The translations under genes were made by a program, and so were the position numbers. This document shows, piece after piece, positions 46,093-55,275 of a DNA stretch of 64,000 nucleotides (position 1 is the first letter of the stretch; every line of letters starts with the position of its first letter). Below the pieces are notes generated by a model that did not search any database, was not told the origin of the DNA, and saw only the letters and a program-made list of their open reading frames with translations. Source of the DNA: HyVt-477 sp965224605 (GTDB lineage: Bacteria; Pseudomonadota; Gammaproteobacteria; Thiotrichales; Thiotrichaceae); assembly GCA_965224605.1 (NCBI GenBank), contig CBDCZP010000008.1, positions 487,286 to 551,285 of the forward strand, given 5' to 3'.

Positions 46093-46168
46093 TGGTGGGC
46101 CGTGAGCGATTCGAACGCTCGACCAATTGATTAAAAGTCAACTGCTCTACCGGCTGAGCTAACGGCCC
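46093..46168 (-). tRNA. tRNA-Lys (UUU)
   Basis: Read on the minus strand, GGGCCGTTAGCTCAGCCGGT opens the acceptor and D arms, CTTTTAA gives anticodon UUU, TTCGAAT forms the T loop, and CGGCCC with an encoded CCA closes the 76-base cloverleaf. The encoded CCA and the terminator 3' of it are typical of gammaproteobacteria. Confidence 0.97.
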
Positions 46169-46194
46169 AAAAGAGTGCGGTAGTATACACTACC

Positions 46195-46219
46195 AAAAAG
46201 GGGTTTCAAGCCCTTTTTT
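46195..46219 (-). terminator. Terminator hairpin after ntrX
   Basis: AAAAAGGG and CCCTTTTT pair around an 8-base loop between the end of ntrX and tRNA-Lys. On the minus strand the stem is followed by a T-run, fitting the terminator of the ntrYX transcript. Confidence 0.8.
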
Positions 46220-46269
46220 ATCGCTTTTTTACAACGGATAATTTGCCCTTTCCTGTGGCTTTAATAACT

Positions 46270-47652
46270 TTACTTGTTGTAGTCTTTTGGGTCGATATTC
46301 AGCGCATGCATTTTTCGATATAGGTGGGTGCGTTCCATTTTTACGCGTTCTGCCAGACGACTTACATTGCCTTTGGTTTGTTTGAGTTGCCAGCTGATAT
46401 AGTCATGTTCAAATTGTTCTCTGGCTTGTCGTAACGGTAGGTCGTACATGGTTGCGGGTAACTGACCTACACCTTCGTCATAGACGGGGATGTACGACCC
46501 CAGAGCTTCTTCGGCTTCTTCTTGTGAAATACTCACGTCTGTTCCTAATATCAGTAAGCGCTGTACTAAGTTGCGAAGTTCACGAATATTGCCGGGCCAT
46601 GGATGATTTCGCAGGTGGTTTTGAGCAGATACGGAGAAATGTCGATACGGAAGACTTTCCTGTTCGGTTAGCAAGTCAACGTAGTAACTTAATAAATCGG
46701 GTACGTCTTCAGAATGATCTCGCAGCAAGGGGATAGTCAGTGGAACCATGTCTAATAGATAATAGAGTTCCTGATTGAAATCACCTGATTCTATGTCGTC
46801 TCTTAGGTCGTGAGTGGTTGCGACAATTAAACGCGCATTCATTTTTATCGGGGTGTTACCGTTTATGCGATGGTAATGACCTTGCTTTAGGGTATCAAGC
46901 AGGTGTTCCTGAGTCTCTTTATCCAGTGCAAAGATATCAGCCAAGTATAATATGCCGTTTCCGACTTCATCCAACAAGCCGTAACGAACCACTCCTTTTT
47001 CTTCATAACCAAACAGTTTTTTCCCCATGTCGTTATAGCCTTGCCCACTAGCTATTGCTTTTACAAAGGGTTGGGTTTCTCGCGTACTATTTTTATGGAT
47101 GTAACGAGCCATCACTTCTTTTCCTGTACCTGATGCTCCGTAGATAAGGACTGTTGAAGATTGGCTGGCTATTTTTTCAGCATTTTCACGTAAATCCAAC
47201 ATGGTTTTACTCGAACCTACGGGCTCTGTTGCGATGCTGACTTGTTCTCGTAGATCACGGTTTTCATGTTCCAGTTGTCCGGTTCGCAAACCGTTTTCTA
47301 CGGTTAATAACATTTTTGCCATGGACAGGGGTTTTTCTATAAAGTCATAAGCCCCTAAGCGCGTTGCTTCAACGGCTGTTTCTATCGTGGCATGACCCGA
47401 CATCATGATGACCGGACAGCATAATCCACCGGTTTCTTGCCAGCTTTTTAGCAGTGATATGCCATCTTCGTCCGGCATCCAGATATCCAACAGTACTAGA
47501 TCCGGTTTGCGTTGCCCCCATTTTTCACGGGCTTGTTTGGCATTTTCAGCGGTTTCAACTTGATAACCCTCATCTTCTAGAATTTCACTAACCAATTGGC
47601 GGATATCAGGTTCGTCATCAACGACTAGTATGTATTGTGCTGTCATGCTCAC
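46270..47652 (-). CDS. ntrX: Response regulator NtrX (sigma-54 activator type)
   Basis: Residues 1-125 are a receiver with DDEPD, phospho-Asp in LVLLDIWMP and KPLS. Then comes an AAA+ domain with Walker A GASGTGKEVMARYIHKN near residue 172, a Walker B-like GILYLADI with its acidic residue reduced, and WPGNIRELRNLVQRL. A Fis-type helix-turn-helix (GNVSRLAERVKMERTHLYRK) ends the protein. The GAFTGA loop needed to touch sigma-54 is replaced by EKGVVRYGLL, so it probably works with sigma-70 or by other means, as in several NtrX proteins. It lies 11 bases after ntrY. Confidence 0.93.
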   Translation of the reverse strand: MSMTAQYILVVDDEPDIRQLVSEILEDEGYQVETAENAKQAREKWGQRKPDLVLLDIWMPDEDGISLLKSWQETGGLCCPVIMMSGHATIETAVEATRLGAYDFIEKPLSMAKMLLTVENGLRTGQLEHENRDLREQVSIATEPVGSSKTMLDLRENAEKIASQSSTVLIYGASGTGKEVMARYIHKNSTRETQPFVKAIASGQGYNDMGKKLFGYEEKGVVRYGLLDEVGNGILYLADIFALDKETQEHLLDTLKQGHYHRINGNTPIKMNARLIVATTHDLRDDIESGDFNQELYYLLDMVPLTIPLLRDHSEDVPDLLSYYVDLLTEQESLPYRHFSVSAQNHLRNHPWPGNIRELRNLVQRLLILGTDVSISQEEAEEALGSYIPVYDEGVGQLPATMYDLPLRQAREQFEHDYISWQLKQTKGNVSRLAERVKMERTHLYRKMHALNIDPKDYNK

Positions 47653-47663
47653 TCCTAAAAATA

Positions 47664-49420
47664 TTATTTCCGCGCTTGGGTTGTATCTGATGTGCTAGAC
47701 ACGGGCACACTCGGCATGGGTAATAGGATAGTAAATATAGCACTACCTGTATCACTATTTCTTACTGATATGCTTCCTGAATGTTCTTCGATGATTTTTT
47801 TTACGATGGCTAAACCCAAACCACTGCCCTTTGTCTTGTTACTGACATAGGGGTCGAATATTTGGGGGAGTAATGCCTCTTCTATTCCCGATCCATTATC
47901 CGCTATACGAATTAATATTTCATCCATATCGGTATGTTGCGTTGACACGGATAAGGTGCGGGGGGAATCCTGATTTTCCAACGCCTCTATTGAATTTTTC
48001 ACTAGATTGACGATGACCTGACGCATGCGATGGATATCAATCATCATGTCAGGAAGCGTTTCGAGCTGCAAAACAATTTCTACTTGTTGTTGATTAGCAT
48101 GATAAAGCTCTGCCACCTCCTTGATCAAATGATTAATCGAGGTAAGTTGTAGCTGTAATGATGGCGTTCTAGCGTATTCACTAAAGGCATTAACCATTGT
48201 TTTCATGCTTTCTACTTGTTGAGTGATGGTTTGCGTCATTCTTTTTAGCAATTCAGCTGACGATTCACTCACTTCGGGTAATAAACGATGTTGCAAGCGT
48301 TCTGCTGAGAGCTGAATCGGTGTTAGTGGGTTTTTGATTTCATGCGCTAGGCGCTGTGCAACTTCAGCCCATGCTGCGTCATGCTCCGCTTGTACTATTT
48401 CTGTCATGTCATCCAGCACGAGAACGACACCTTTATCACCATTGATGAGCTCGGGCAGGGCGACTCCCTGACATAAGAACATACGCCTTTTGTTATCATG
48501 CAAAGAAAGGATTTCAGTTTTCCATTCTGCATCTTCAGATTGTAAATGAGGCAATATAGCCTCGATAAAGTCGGGCATTAATTCAGAATAGTCACCAATT
48601 TCACTAAATTTTGAGCCTATTATCTTTTTATCTTTCAACTGTAAAAGTTGTTCGCCTGCTGCGTTAATACGTTGAATGGTTAAGGACTCATCGAGTGTTA
48701 ATACACCAGAGGTTAAGTGATTGAGAACGACATTGAGGTAGTCATGTTGGCGTTGCACTTGTAGGCGACTTTTTTCACTTTCTCTACGTGCCGATGACAG
48801 CTTCGTTGTCATGGTATTAAACGATCTTGCCAGCAGGCTGAAATCATCTTTTGTGGATACCGGTAATTTCTTTTGTAAATCACCCGATGCTACCGCCAAC
48901 GTTCCATCTAATAGTTTACGAATAGGGCTAGTCAGTTTTTGTGAATAAATAAAGGCGGCCCACAGCGCAAACAAAACGGAGAGCAGCAAGATAATAAACA
49001 AGCTAAGTCGAAAACCATATTTGATGCTATTGCGGTGAAATTTTCTGCTTTGATATTGGTCTCGTGCATCTTCAACGCTTTCACTTAACGCGGTAAATCT
49101 GCGTGAAACAGGAAATAAAGCCGTTAGTGTGTAGGTTTCACTCAGCGCATCTTTTTGTAAAGTAACCGCTACTCTTGAATAAAGCTCTCCATCACCATCA
49201 GGCTCTAACTCAAGATAAAAGCCTTTGTTACTAAGCATGCGAAACATGCTTTCTTCAGGGAAATGATCAAACAGCATTCCTGAATTTAAACCACTATAGG
49301 CTACTACCCGTTTGTTTGAATCCAGTAATAGCATTTCATAAGCGTTCAAATCCAATCGCTTTTGATCCAGAAAATAAGGATAGTCTGATTCGTCGGCTTT
49401 AAAAAGCTCCCGTGCGGTCA
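47664..49420 (-). CDS. ntrY: Sensor kinase NtrY, 5' end lost at the contig junction
   Basis: The legible part starts near AYEMLLLDSNKRVVAYSG (sensor region) and runs through a membrane helix (LSLFIILLLSVLFALWAAF), HAMP, a PAS domain, the H-box LAHEIKNPLTPIQ, and the ATPase motifs DNGSGI and GSGLGLAI to a normal C-terminus. Upstream of about residue ELFKADESDYPY the frame runs into unrelated high-GC sequence, so the N-terminal membrane helices and most of the periplasmic sensor are missing. The continuing open frame to 49,859 is artificial. NtrY senses redox or nitrogen status and phosphorylates NtrX. Confidence 0.9.
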
Positions 49421-49425
49421 GTTCG
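49405..49425. other. Junction of two unrelated genomes
   Basis: Left of this point the DNA is AT-rich and encodes ntrY; to the right it is strongly GC-rich and encodes planctomycete-style secreted proteins. The shift happens within about 20 bases, without a mobile element, repeat or tRNA. I infer a chimeric assembly. Confidence 0.85.
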
Positions 49426-50413
49426 TCGTGAGCACGGACCCTGGTCCGAAGACCACGCCCTGCATGATGACGCTCACGCCGGTCGTGACAGCGGTCAGGG
49501 GTGGCGCCTGGAAACGTAGCGGTTGGGCCCCGAGATCGGTGCTCTGGCTCACGATGACGAGCGTGGGGAGGGGAATGTGAATCTGGCCAAACCCTGGTAC
49601 GGGCGGCGGCGGCGCCCCGGTTGCAAAGGCGCCCAGTACCAACCAAGCCAGTTGGTGGTCGAGAGTGTGATTGGGTGAGCGAACATCGACGACCACGCTG
49701 TCCCTGGCGCGAACTGATTTGACAGGGCAGGCGGTCTCGTCCGCCGTGGCCGGCGTGGGCGAGACCGCCGTGAGCATGCGCACATCGGCGTTTGAGCCTG
49801 GGTAGCGACGTGCCCGCGCATCGAGCACGCGGTCGCTGATTCCGGCGGCGAAGTGCCATCCGGCCTCCGTCATTCCCTGGTTTTGCAGGCGCGTAACCAA
49901 ACGGCTCGTTCCGCTGAAGTCAGGGCGATGGTCGCAGATCCGCCGTTGGAACAGTGTGGCAAACATCGTCTGCGCGGCGTGCGCGGTGCCTGCGATCGTG
50001 AATGAGTAAGTCGCGTTGGGATCCAATCCCGACAGCTCGAACACGACGGGCATCCTGATGCTCGAACCGTATGTGCAATCGCCGAACGTGGTCACGGGCC
50101 AGTTGAGTTGCGCAAGGGGGCTGCCGGGTGTGGGGTTTTTTTCGTCCGCGGAGTTCGCGCCCACAAACTCGGATCCGCTGAGGAAGCTGAGTTGCAGCGG
50201 TGATGCAAGCCCGCCGTCTTCGACCAAGGCGAGGGGTGTCGAGAATGAAGTGACGTTGTTCCACGCCCTCGGTTGGCCGACTGTCGTGCCGGTGGCGGGG
50301 CCGAAGTCGACGAGGTAGCGGATCTGAGTCTGCGCGGAGAGGGTGCTGAGGAGTGCAAAGATGCAGAGCGCGCACCTGAGAAATGAGGCGGGGTAGCGTG
50401 GAGTCTGGGTCAT
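49418..50413 (-). CDS. Secreted planctomycete-type protein, possibly truncated at the junction
   Basis: From ATG 50,413 the frame has a signal peptide ending in LSAQTQ and 331 residues of beta-rich secreted protein (VDFGPATGTTVGQPRAWNNV, FELSGLDPNATYSFTIAGTA). The last residues, QGVVFGPGSVLTTN, resemble the usual end of a common planctomycete C-terminal module. The stop at 49,418-49,420 lies exactly in the junction zone, so a few residues may be missing and the stop may be accidental. The function is unknown. Confidence 0.65.
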   Translation of the reverse strand: MTQTPRYPASFLRCALCIFALLSTLSAQTQIRYLVDFGPATGTTVGQPRAWNNVTSFSTPLALVEDGGLASPLQLSFLSGSEFVGANSADEKNPTPGSPLAQLNWPVTTFGDCTYGSSIRMPVVFELSGLDPNATYSFTIAGTAHAAQTMFATLFQRRICDHRPDFSGTSRLVTRLQNQGMTEAGWHFAAGISDRVLDARARRYPGSNADVRMLTAVSPTPATADETACPVKSVRARDSVVVDVRSPNHTLDHQLAWLVLGAFATGAPPPPVPGFGQIHIPLPTLVIVSQSTDLGAQPLRFQAPPLTAVTTGVSVIMQGVVFGPGSVLTTN

Positions 50414-50578
50414 GGGTCGATGGGGGATGAACCGAGAGTAGCGCCGATGCCGAATGTGGGCACGCCACCTGTAAATCGGGTGCCGACCACGGTTGACAGA
50501 AAACTTGTGACAAACCTCTCGGGTTCTGGGCCGCGGTACCAGACTGGAGATCGTCAGCGATCGGATAGAACCAACCCC

Positions 50579-53086
50579 ATGCGATTCCCTCTCCGCGCAC
50601 TCGCGTCGTTCTTCACCCTTGCCAACTGTCTTGCGGCGCAGACCGGGCTGCCCACTGCTCGCGAGCCGGAGAAAGTCGGAATGGACTCTGGGAAGCTCAA
50701 CGCAGCCGTTGCGGCGTTTCGCAAAGCGGTGCAAGCGGACGTCGTGAAAGGCGCTGTCCTGCTCGTCGCCCGGAGCGGGAAGGTCGTGCTGCACGAAGCG
50801 GTGGGCGTGCGCGATCTCAAGGGTGAGATTCCGATGCGCCGCGACACCCAGTTTCGCATGGCGAGCAACACAAAGCCGGTGACGGCGACTGCGATCATGA
50901 TGTTGGTGGAACAGGGCAAGCTGCGGTTGGATGCCGCCGTTGCGGACTACATTCCCGCCTGGAAAAAGGGTGAGGCGGCTAAGATCACCATCCGCCAGCT
51001 CCTGACGCACACGTCTGGGCTGCGCATCAGCACGCTGTTTCTCTACCCGCTGATGACACCTTCCAAGGCGCACCCCGATGCTCCGAATCTTCGTCTGGAA
51101 GTTGAACGCTTCGGGGCGGTGGGGCCAGCGGTTGAGCCCGGAACCTCGTACTCCTACAGCAATCCCGGGTTCAACACGCTGGCAGCCCTGGTGGAGATCG
51201 CGAGCGGGATACCCTTCGCGGCGTTTGTGAAGGCAAACATCTACGACCCGCTCGGCATGAAGGACAGTGGCCATCGTGAAGCAGAGGCGGATCAAGGTCG
51301 GATGTCGACAGTGTTCCGCAAGACCGACGGTGTGTGGCAAGTGCGTTGGCAGCCAGGAGACGGCAACAAACTCCCGTTCGTGCGCGGCTCGGGTGGAATG
51401 GTGTCCACGGCGGCAGACTACAGCCGGTTGTGTCAGATGTTCCTGCGCGAGGGAACATGGGGCGGGGCGCGGGTTCTCACGGCGAAGAGCGTGAACGAGA
51501 TGACGCGTCGCCAGGTGGACCACATCCCCGCGGCGCGCAGGTACGGCCTTGGTTGGGCGATCCGTGATGACTCGGGAGGTTTCATGCACAGTGGTTCGGA
51601 TGGGACGTGGGTCGCCGTGGATCCCGAGCTCGACCTGATGTGCCTCGTCCTCACCCAATCACAACGCGCGGCGCGGGCTCCAGCCGGCAAATTCTTTCGC
51701 GAAGTTCGAGCCGCGGTTCTCCCTCGCGAGCGACCGAACATCCTCATGATCACGGCCGACGACCTCAATCGAAGTTCGGTAGGGGTCTACGGGTGCCGGG
51801 TCGCTGGGGTCACTCCGCACATCGACAAACTCGCGGCGTCGGGTATCCGGTTCAACCACGGGCACGTCAACATCGCTGTCTGCCAGCCCAGCCGGGCCGT
51901 GATGCTCACTGGTCGGTACCCGCACCACAGCGGGGCGCGTGGGTTTGAACCGATCCAACGCGGGGTGCCGACGCTGAGCGGGGTGCTCCGTGACAACGGC
52001 TACCTGACCGGAATCTTCGGCAAGACGCGGCATGTCAAACCGGATGCGTCCTTTCGGTGGGATGTCTCCGTGCCCCGGGCGGCGCTGGGCGAGGGCCGGA
52101 GCGAAGCACGCTACGGAAGTGCGGCACGGACGTTCTTCGCGCGCGCGAAGAAGGCCGGACAGCCGTTCTTCCTGATGGCCAACAGTCACGATCCGCATCG
52201 CCCGTTCGCGGGGAGCGCGCAGGAAGCGAGGCAGTCACGGCGGCAGAAGAAGGTGTTTCCTCCGGCACCGCGCACCTTTGGTCAGGATGAGGTTTCGGTG
52301 CCCGGCTTCCTCCCTGACCTCGGGCCGGTGCGGAAGGAAGTGGCGCAGTATTTCAGTTCCGTGCACCGCTGCGATCGAGTCGTCGGCCGCCTTCTCAAGG
52401 AACTCGATGCGGCGGGCTTGGCGGAGAATACGATCGTGCTATTCCTCTCGGACAACGGCATGGCCGTCCCCTTCGCGAAGACGAACGTCTACCTCCACAG
52501 CACGGCCACACCTTGGATCATGCGATGGCCGGGCCGCATCGAAGCCGGGCAAGTCGATCGAAAACACTTCGTGTCGACGGTGGATTGGATGCCTACGGCG
52601 CTCGATGCGGTTGGCCTGCCGCAGCCCGAGAAGTTGGACGGACGCAGTTTCTTCCCGCTCCTGCGAGGTGAGACTCAGAGGGGGCGGGGTGCGGTCTTCA
52701 CTTCGTTCTACAAGACGAGTGCGCGGAAGGCGTATCCGATGCGTGCTGTGCAGACCGCGCGTTACGGCTACATCGTCAACGACTGGGCGGATGGCCAGAC
52801 TCGGTTCCGCAACGAATCGATGGCGGGTTTGACGTTCAAAGCGATGAGGGCAGCCGCGGCGAGCGATGGAGATGTCGCTGCGCGGGTGAAGCACTTCCTC
52901 TTTCGAACCCGAGAGGAGCTCTACGATTTCAGCGCCGATCCCGACGCTCTGCACAACTTGGCGGGCCGGCCGGAACACGCGGACGTGTTGCGTGACATGC
53001 GGTCGCGCCTTGCGGCTGGTCTCCGAACGCAGGGAGATCCCGAGGCGAAGCGGTTCCGCCCCGTCCCGGTGCCCCGGCGCCGGTAG
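50579..53086 (+). CDS. Fusion of a beta-lactamase-like serine hydrolase and a sulfatase
   Basis: The start is ATG 50,579 (835 residues) with a signal peptide ending near CLAAQ. Residues ~30-375 are a class C beta-lactamase/esterase-type serine hydrolase with SxxK in MASNTKPVTA (residue ~95), YxN in SYSNPGFN (~190), and an HSGSDGTW motif in the KTG position (~337). Residues ~382-835 are a type I sulfatase: NILMITADDLNRSS with metal aspartates, the formylglycine motif CQPSRAVMLTGR (Cys near residue 434), and FLSDNGM. Both active sites look complete. Planctomycetes carry many sulfatases for algal polysaccharides; fusion with a serine hydrolase is unusual and suggests joint removal of ester and sulfate groups. 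Confidence 0.88.
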   Translation: MRFPLRALASFFTLANCLAAQTGLPTAREPEKVGMDSGKLNAAVAAFRKAVQADVVKGAVLLVARSGKVVLHEAVGVRDLKGEIPMRRDTQFRMASNTKPVTATAIMMLVEQGKLRLDAAVADYIPAWKKGEAAKITIRQLLTHTSGLRISTLFLYPLMTPSKAHPDAPNLRLEVERFGAVGPAVEPGTSYSYSNPGFNTLAALVEIASGIPFAAFVKANIYDPLGMKDSGHREAEADQGRMSTVFRKTDGVWQVRWQPGDGNKLPFVRGSGGMVSTAADYSRLCQMFLREGTWGGARVLTAKSVNEMTRRQVDHIPAARRYGLGWAIRDDSGGFMHSGSDGTWVAVDPELDLMCLVLTQSQRAARAPAGKFFREVRAAVLPRERPNILMITADDLNRSSVGVYGCRVAGVTPHIDKLAASGIRFNHGHVNIAVCQPSRAVMLTGRYPHHSGARGFEPIQRGVPTLSGVLRDNGYLTGIFGKTRHVKPDASFRWDVSVPRAALGEGRSEARYGSAARTFFARAKKAGQPFFLMANSHDPHRPFAGSAQEARQSRRQKKVFPPAPRTFGQDEVSVPGFLPDLGPVRKEVAQYFSSVHRCDRVVGRLLKELDAAGLAENTIVLFLSDNGMAVPFAKTNVYLHSTATPWIMRWPGRIEAGQVDRKHFVSTVDWMPTALDAVGLPQPEKLDGRSFFPLLRGETQRGRGAVFTSFYKTSARKAYPMRAVQTARYGYIVNDWADGQTRFRNESMAGLTFKAMRAAAASDGDVAARVKHFLFRTREELYDFSADPDALHNLAGRPEHADVLRDMRSRLAAGLRTQGDPEAKRFRPVPVPRRR

Positions 53087-53344
53087 CGGACAAAAGTGCG
53101 ACCGGTCTCGATGTCGAACCCGAACGACATCAAGCCATCGTTGCTGCTTATGGCTGAAGCACAATGGGTTGTGGCCACCGTTCTCGGTGGTGACAACCGC
53201 AGTACAAACGAGACTTGAGAAACATGCACGTTCGCGAAACTTCATGGATCGCGACCCTGTCAGCGTGGAAGGACTTCGCGCACACTCGTAGATCGCGGCG
53301 CCCGTCCTGGATCGTCGTTTCTTGCGCCACCTACCACCGATCCG

Positions 53345-54280
53345 ATGTACTTCCGTGCTCTCGTGCTCCTCGGAGCCGTGACGGTCGCTCCGCTACCGTC
53401 ACAAACAACCGCAGTGTTTCAGACGTTCGGCTTTGCCTCGCCAGCGTGTTTGACGCTCAATGCTGATGCGCAGGTGAACCCGGCGAAAACGCTGGAGCAA
53501 GCCAAGCTGCCCAATGAATACGCGTACGGGCTGCGAGCGACCAAGCGGATGGTGGTGTACGGGTTTGCGATGTACACGCAATCGACTGGCCCGACGCCCT
53601 TCACGATCGACACGGCTCTCTATCGGGAGAGTGCGGCGTCTGCGATCGTGCCCACAGTCGCGCCGCACATGTCGGGCAAGCTGACCGCGGACGTCACGGA
53701 AGGTTGGTACATCAGCGAATTCGCTGCGCCCATCGTCATCCGTGCCAACTCGAATTTCTGGGTCTCAGGCCTGGATGCGGACAACGTCTTGGCGAGCTCG
53801 CTGCGGGGCGGGCAGCAGTCGAATGTGCCCGTCTATTGGCGGCGGGTCGCGGGTCCGTGGACGCGGTCGGTGACCGTATCGCGCCCGGGCGTCGTGATCC
53901 TCTGTTCGGAATCACCGGTGCTGACCGCGACTTGTGTCCCAAAGCTACCCTCGACAGGCTTCTCTCTCGATCTCTCGAATGCAGCGGCGAGCAGTGTTTG
54001 CATCCTGTTGTTCGGCGTGAGTCGCACCGTAGGCCCACTCGGAATGCTGCCGAGTGATCTGTCCACCCTCGGATTCCCGAACAGCGTGTTGTGGGTCTCG
54101 ACGGACATTCTCCTCCCGGGCATGACGTCCGCGGCTGGGGACCACTCCCTGAGCCTGCCGCTCCCCAACGACCCAACCCTCGATGGAATCCAGTTCTTCG
54201 TGCAAGGGCTCGTGCACTCCAGCGCATCCGGCGTTGTGTCGTTCTCCAACGCGGCTTACGGCATCGCGGGCACGAATTGA
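53345..54280 (+). CDS. Secreted protein of unknown function, planctomycete type
   Basis: The 311 residues start with a signal peptide (ending PLPSQ) and then a beta-rich secreted domain: FGFASPACLTLNADAQVNPA, VVYGFAMYTQSTGPTPFTID, and FTVxG-like patterns. The final ~90 residues (SLPLPNDPTLDGIQFFVQGL...) form a module that many planctomycete exported proteins share at the C-terminus. I recognise the style, not a function. It lies downstream of the fusion gene on the same strand after a 258-base gap. Confidence 0.65.
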   Translation: MYFRALVLLGAVTVAPLPSQTTAVFQTFGFASPACLTLNADAQVNPAKTLEQAKLPNEYAYGLRATKRMVVYGFAMYTQSTGPTPFTIDTALYRESAASAIVPTVAPHMSGKLTADVTEGWYISEFAAPIVIRANSNFWVSGLDADNVLASSLRGGQQSNVPVYWRRVAGPWTRSVTVSRPGVVILCSESPVLTATCVPKLPSTGFSLDLSNAAASSVCILLFGVSRTVGPLGMLPSDLSTLGFPNSVLWVSTDILLPGMTSAAGDHSLSLPLPNDPTLDGIQFFVQGLVHSSASGVVSFSNAAYGIAGTN

Positions 54281-54365
54281 TCGGTGCCGTGACCTGGCCG
54301 GTTTCGGTGGGCGAGATCGAGACTGATTCCGTGGAATAAGGACGCGCCGACATCGTCGAAACGGA

Positions 54366-55262
54366 ATGCGAACCCATTGCATCGTCGTTCTATGTCTTGT
54401 TTGGAGTTCCGCTCTCACCGCACAAGAGCGTGGCGCGTCGAGCGAGGTGCCCTCCGGATTTGTGGTCGAGGCTGGCGAGCACGAACTCACCGACCTCATC
54501 GATCGCGCCGGGAAGTTTCTCGGCAGGAACTACCTCTACGAGCAGGGCGTTCCCGCGCGGCAGATGGGACGAGGACGGCGCGGTGCGGCGCCGCAGATTG
54601 CGCCAGCTCGCTCGGGTGGACCGGCAGTTGAAATCACGAAGCGCTTGATCCTCGACGCGGTTGCGTGCGAGGAGGTCATTTCGCAATTCGCTTACGCACG
54701 GGGTTATCTCATCGTTCCGCTCGACGCGCTGCGTGGGCTCTACGAAGTCGTCAGTCTCAACGGTTCGCGCGCGAGCTCGTTGGTGAGTCGAGCACCGTTT
54801 CTCACCCCCGAAGAGGTACTCCGCACGGTTCGCAATCGTAGGTTCGTCCGGACAGTCTTGCAGCTCGAACACGTTGCAACAGACCAGGTCGTGAATCAGA
54901 TCAGGCCACTGCTCTCCACGGGGCGCTCGTCGGTGGAGACGTTGCAGGTGGGCGCCGCGGGAAACAGCATCGTGCTCAGCGGATTGTCGGAATCGGTGGC
55001 GTCGGCGATCTCGCTGCTACGAGCGATCGATCGGGCGCCGCGCGCGGTGGAGCCCAACGTCCAGGGTAAACTCGCGCATTTGGCGGCGTTGAAGAAACGC
55101 CAAGACCGGGAGCTGGCACGGGTGCGGGTCCGAGTCGCTGAGCTGGAGAAGATCGTTGGTAAGATGCAACTGGCGGGTGACAAAGCCCCGGCTCAAAGTG
55201 CCGCGCAGTCCAAGCCCAAGGATGGCAAGCCCAAGACCGGCAAGGGTCGTCGGCCCGAGTAG
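54366..55262 (+). CDS. Secretin N-domain protein without the secretin barrel
   Basis: After a signal peptide (ending LTAQE) the protein has two regions like the N0/N1 domains of type II/IV secretins: EITKRLILDAVACEEVISQF, and VLQLEHVATDQVVNQIRPLL followed by AGNSIVLSGLSESVASAISL. It then ends in a charged coiled-coil (KKRQDRELARVRVRVAELEK) and a Lys/Pro/Gly tail instead of a secretin barrel. It could act as an accessory periplasmic protein that docks to a secretin, or be an independent use of the fold. It converges with the AraC gene. Confidence 0.7.
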   Translation: MRTHCIVVLCLVWSSALTAQERGASSEVPSGFVVEAGEHELTDLIDRAGKFLGRNYLYEQGVPARQMGRGRRGAAPQIAPARSGGPAVEITKRLILDAVACEEVISQFAYARGYLIVPLDALRGLYEVVSLNGSRASSLVSRAPFLTPEEVLRTVRNRRFVRTVLQLEHVATDQVVNQIRPLLSTGRSSVETLQVGAAGNSIVLSGLSESVASAISLLRAIDRAPRAVEPNVQGKLAHLAALKKRQDRELARVRVRVAELEKIVGKMQLAGDKAPAQSAAQSKPKDGKPKTGKGRRPE

Positions 55263-55275
55263 GCCGGCGCCCTTC

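Noticed and set aside
47664..49859. Full-length ntrY of 731 residues
   Set aside because: The first ~145 residues are Arg-rich translation of planctomycete DNA in a wrong frame, beyond the junction.
49418..51658. 746-codon minus-strand open frame
   Set aside because: Only the part below 50,413 looks like a real protein with signal peptide; the rest is the antisense shadow of the hydrolase-sulfatase gene in GC-rich DNA.
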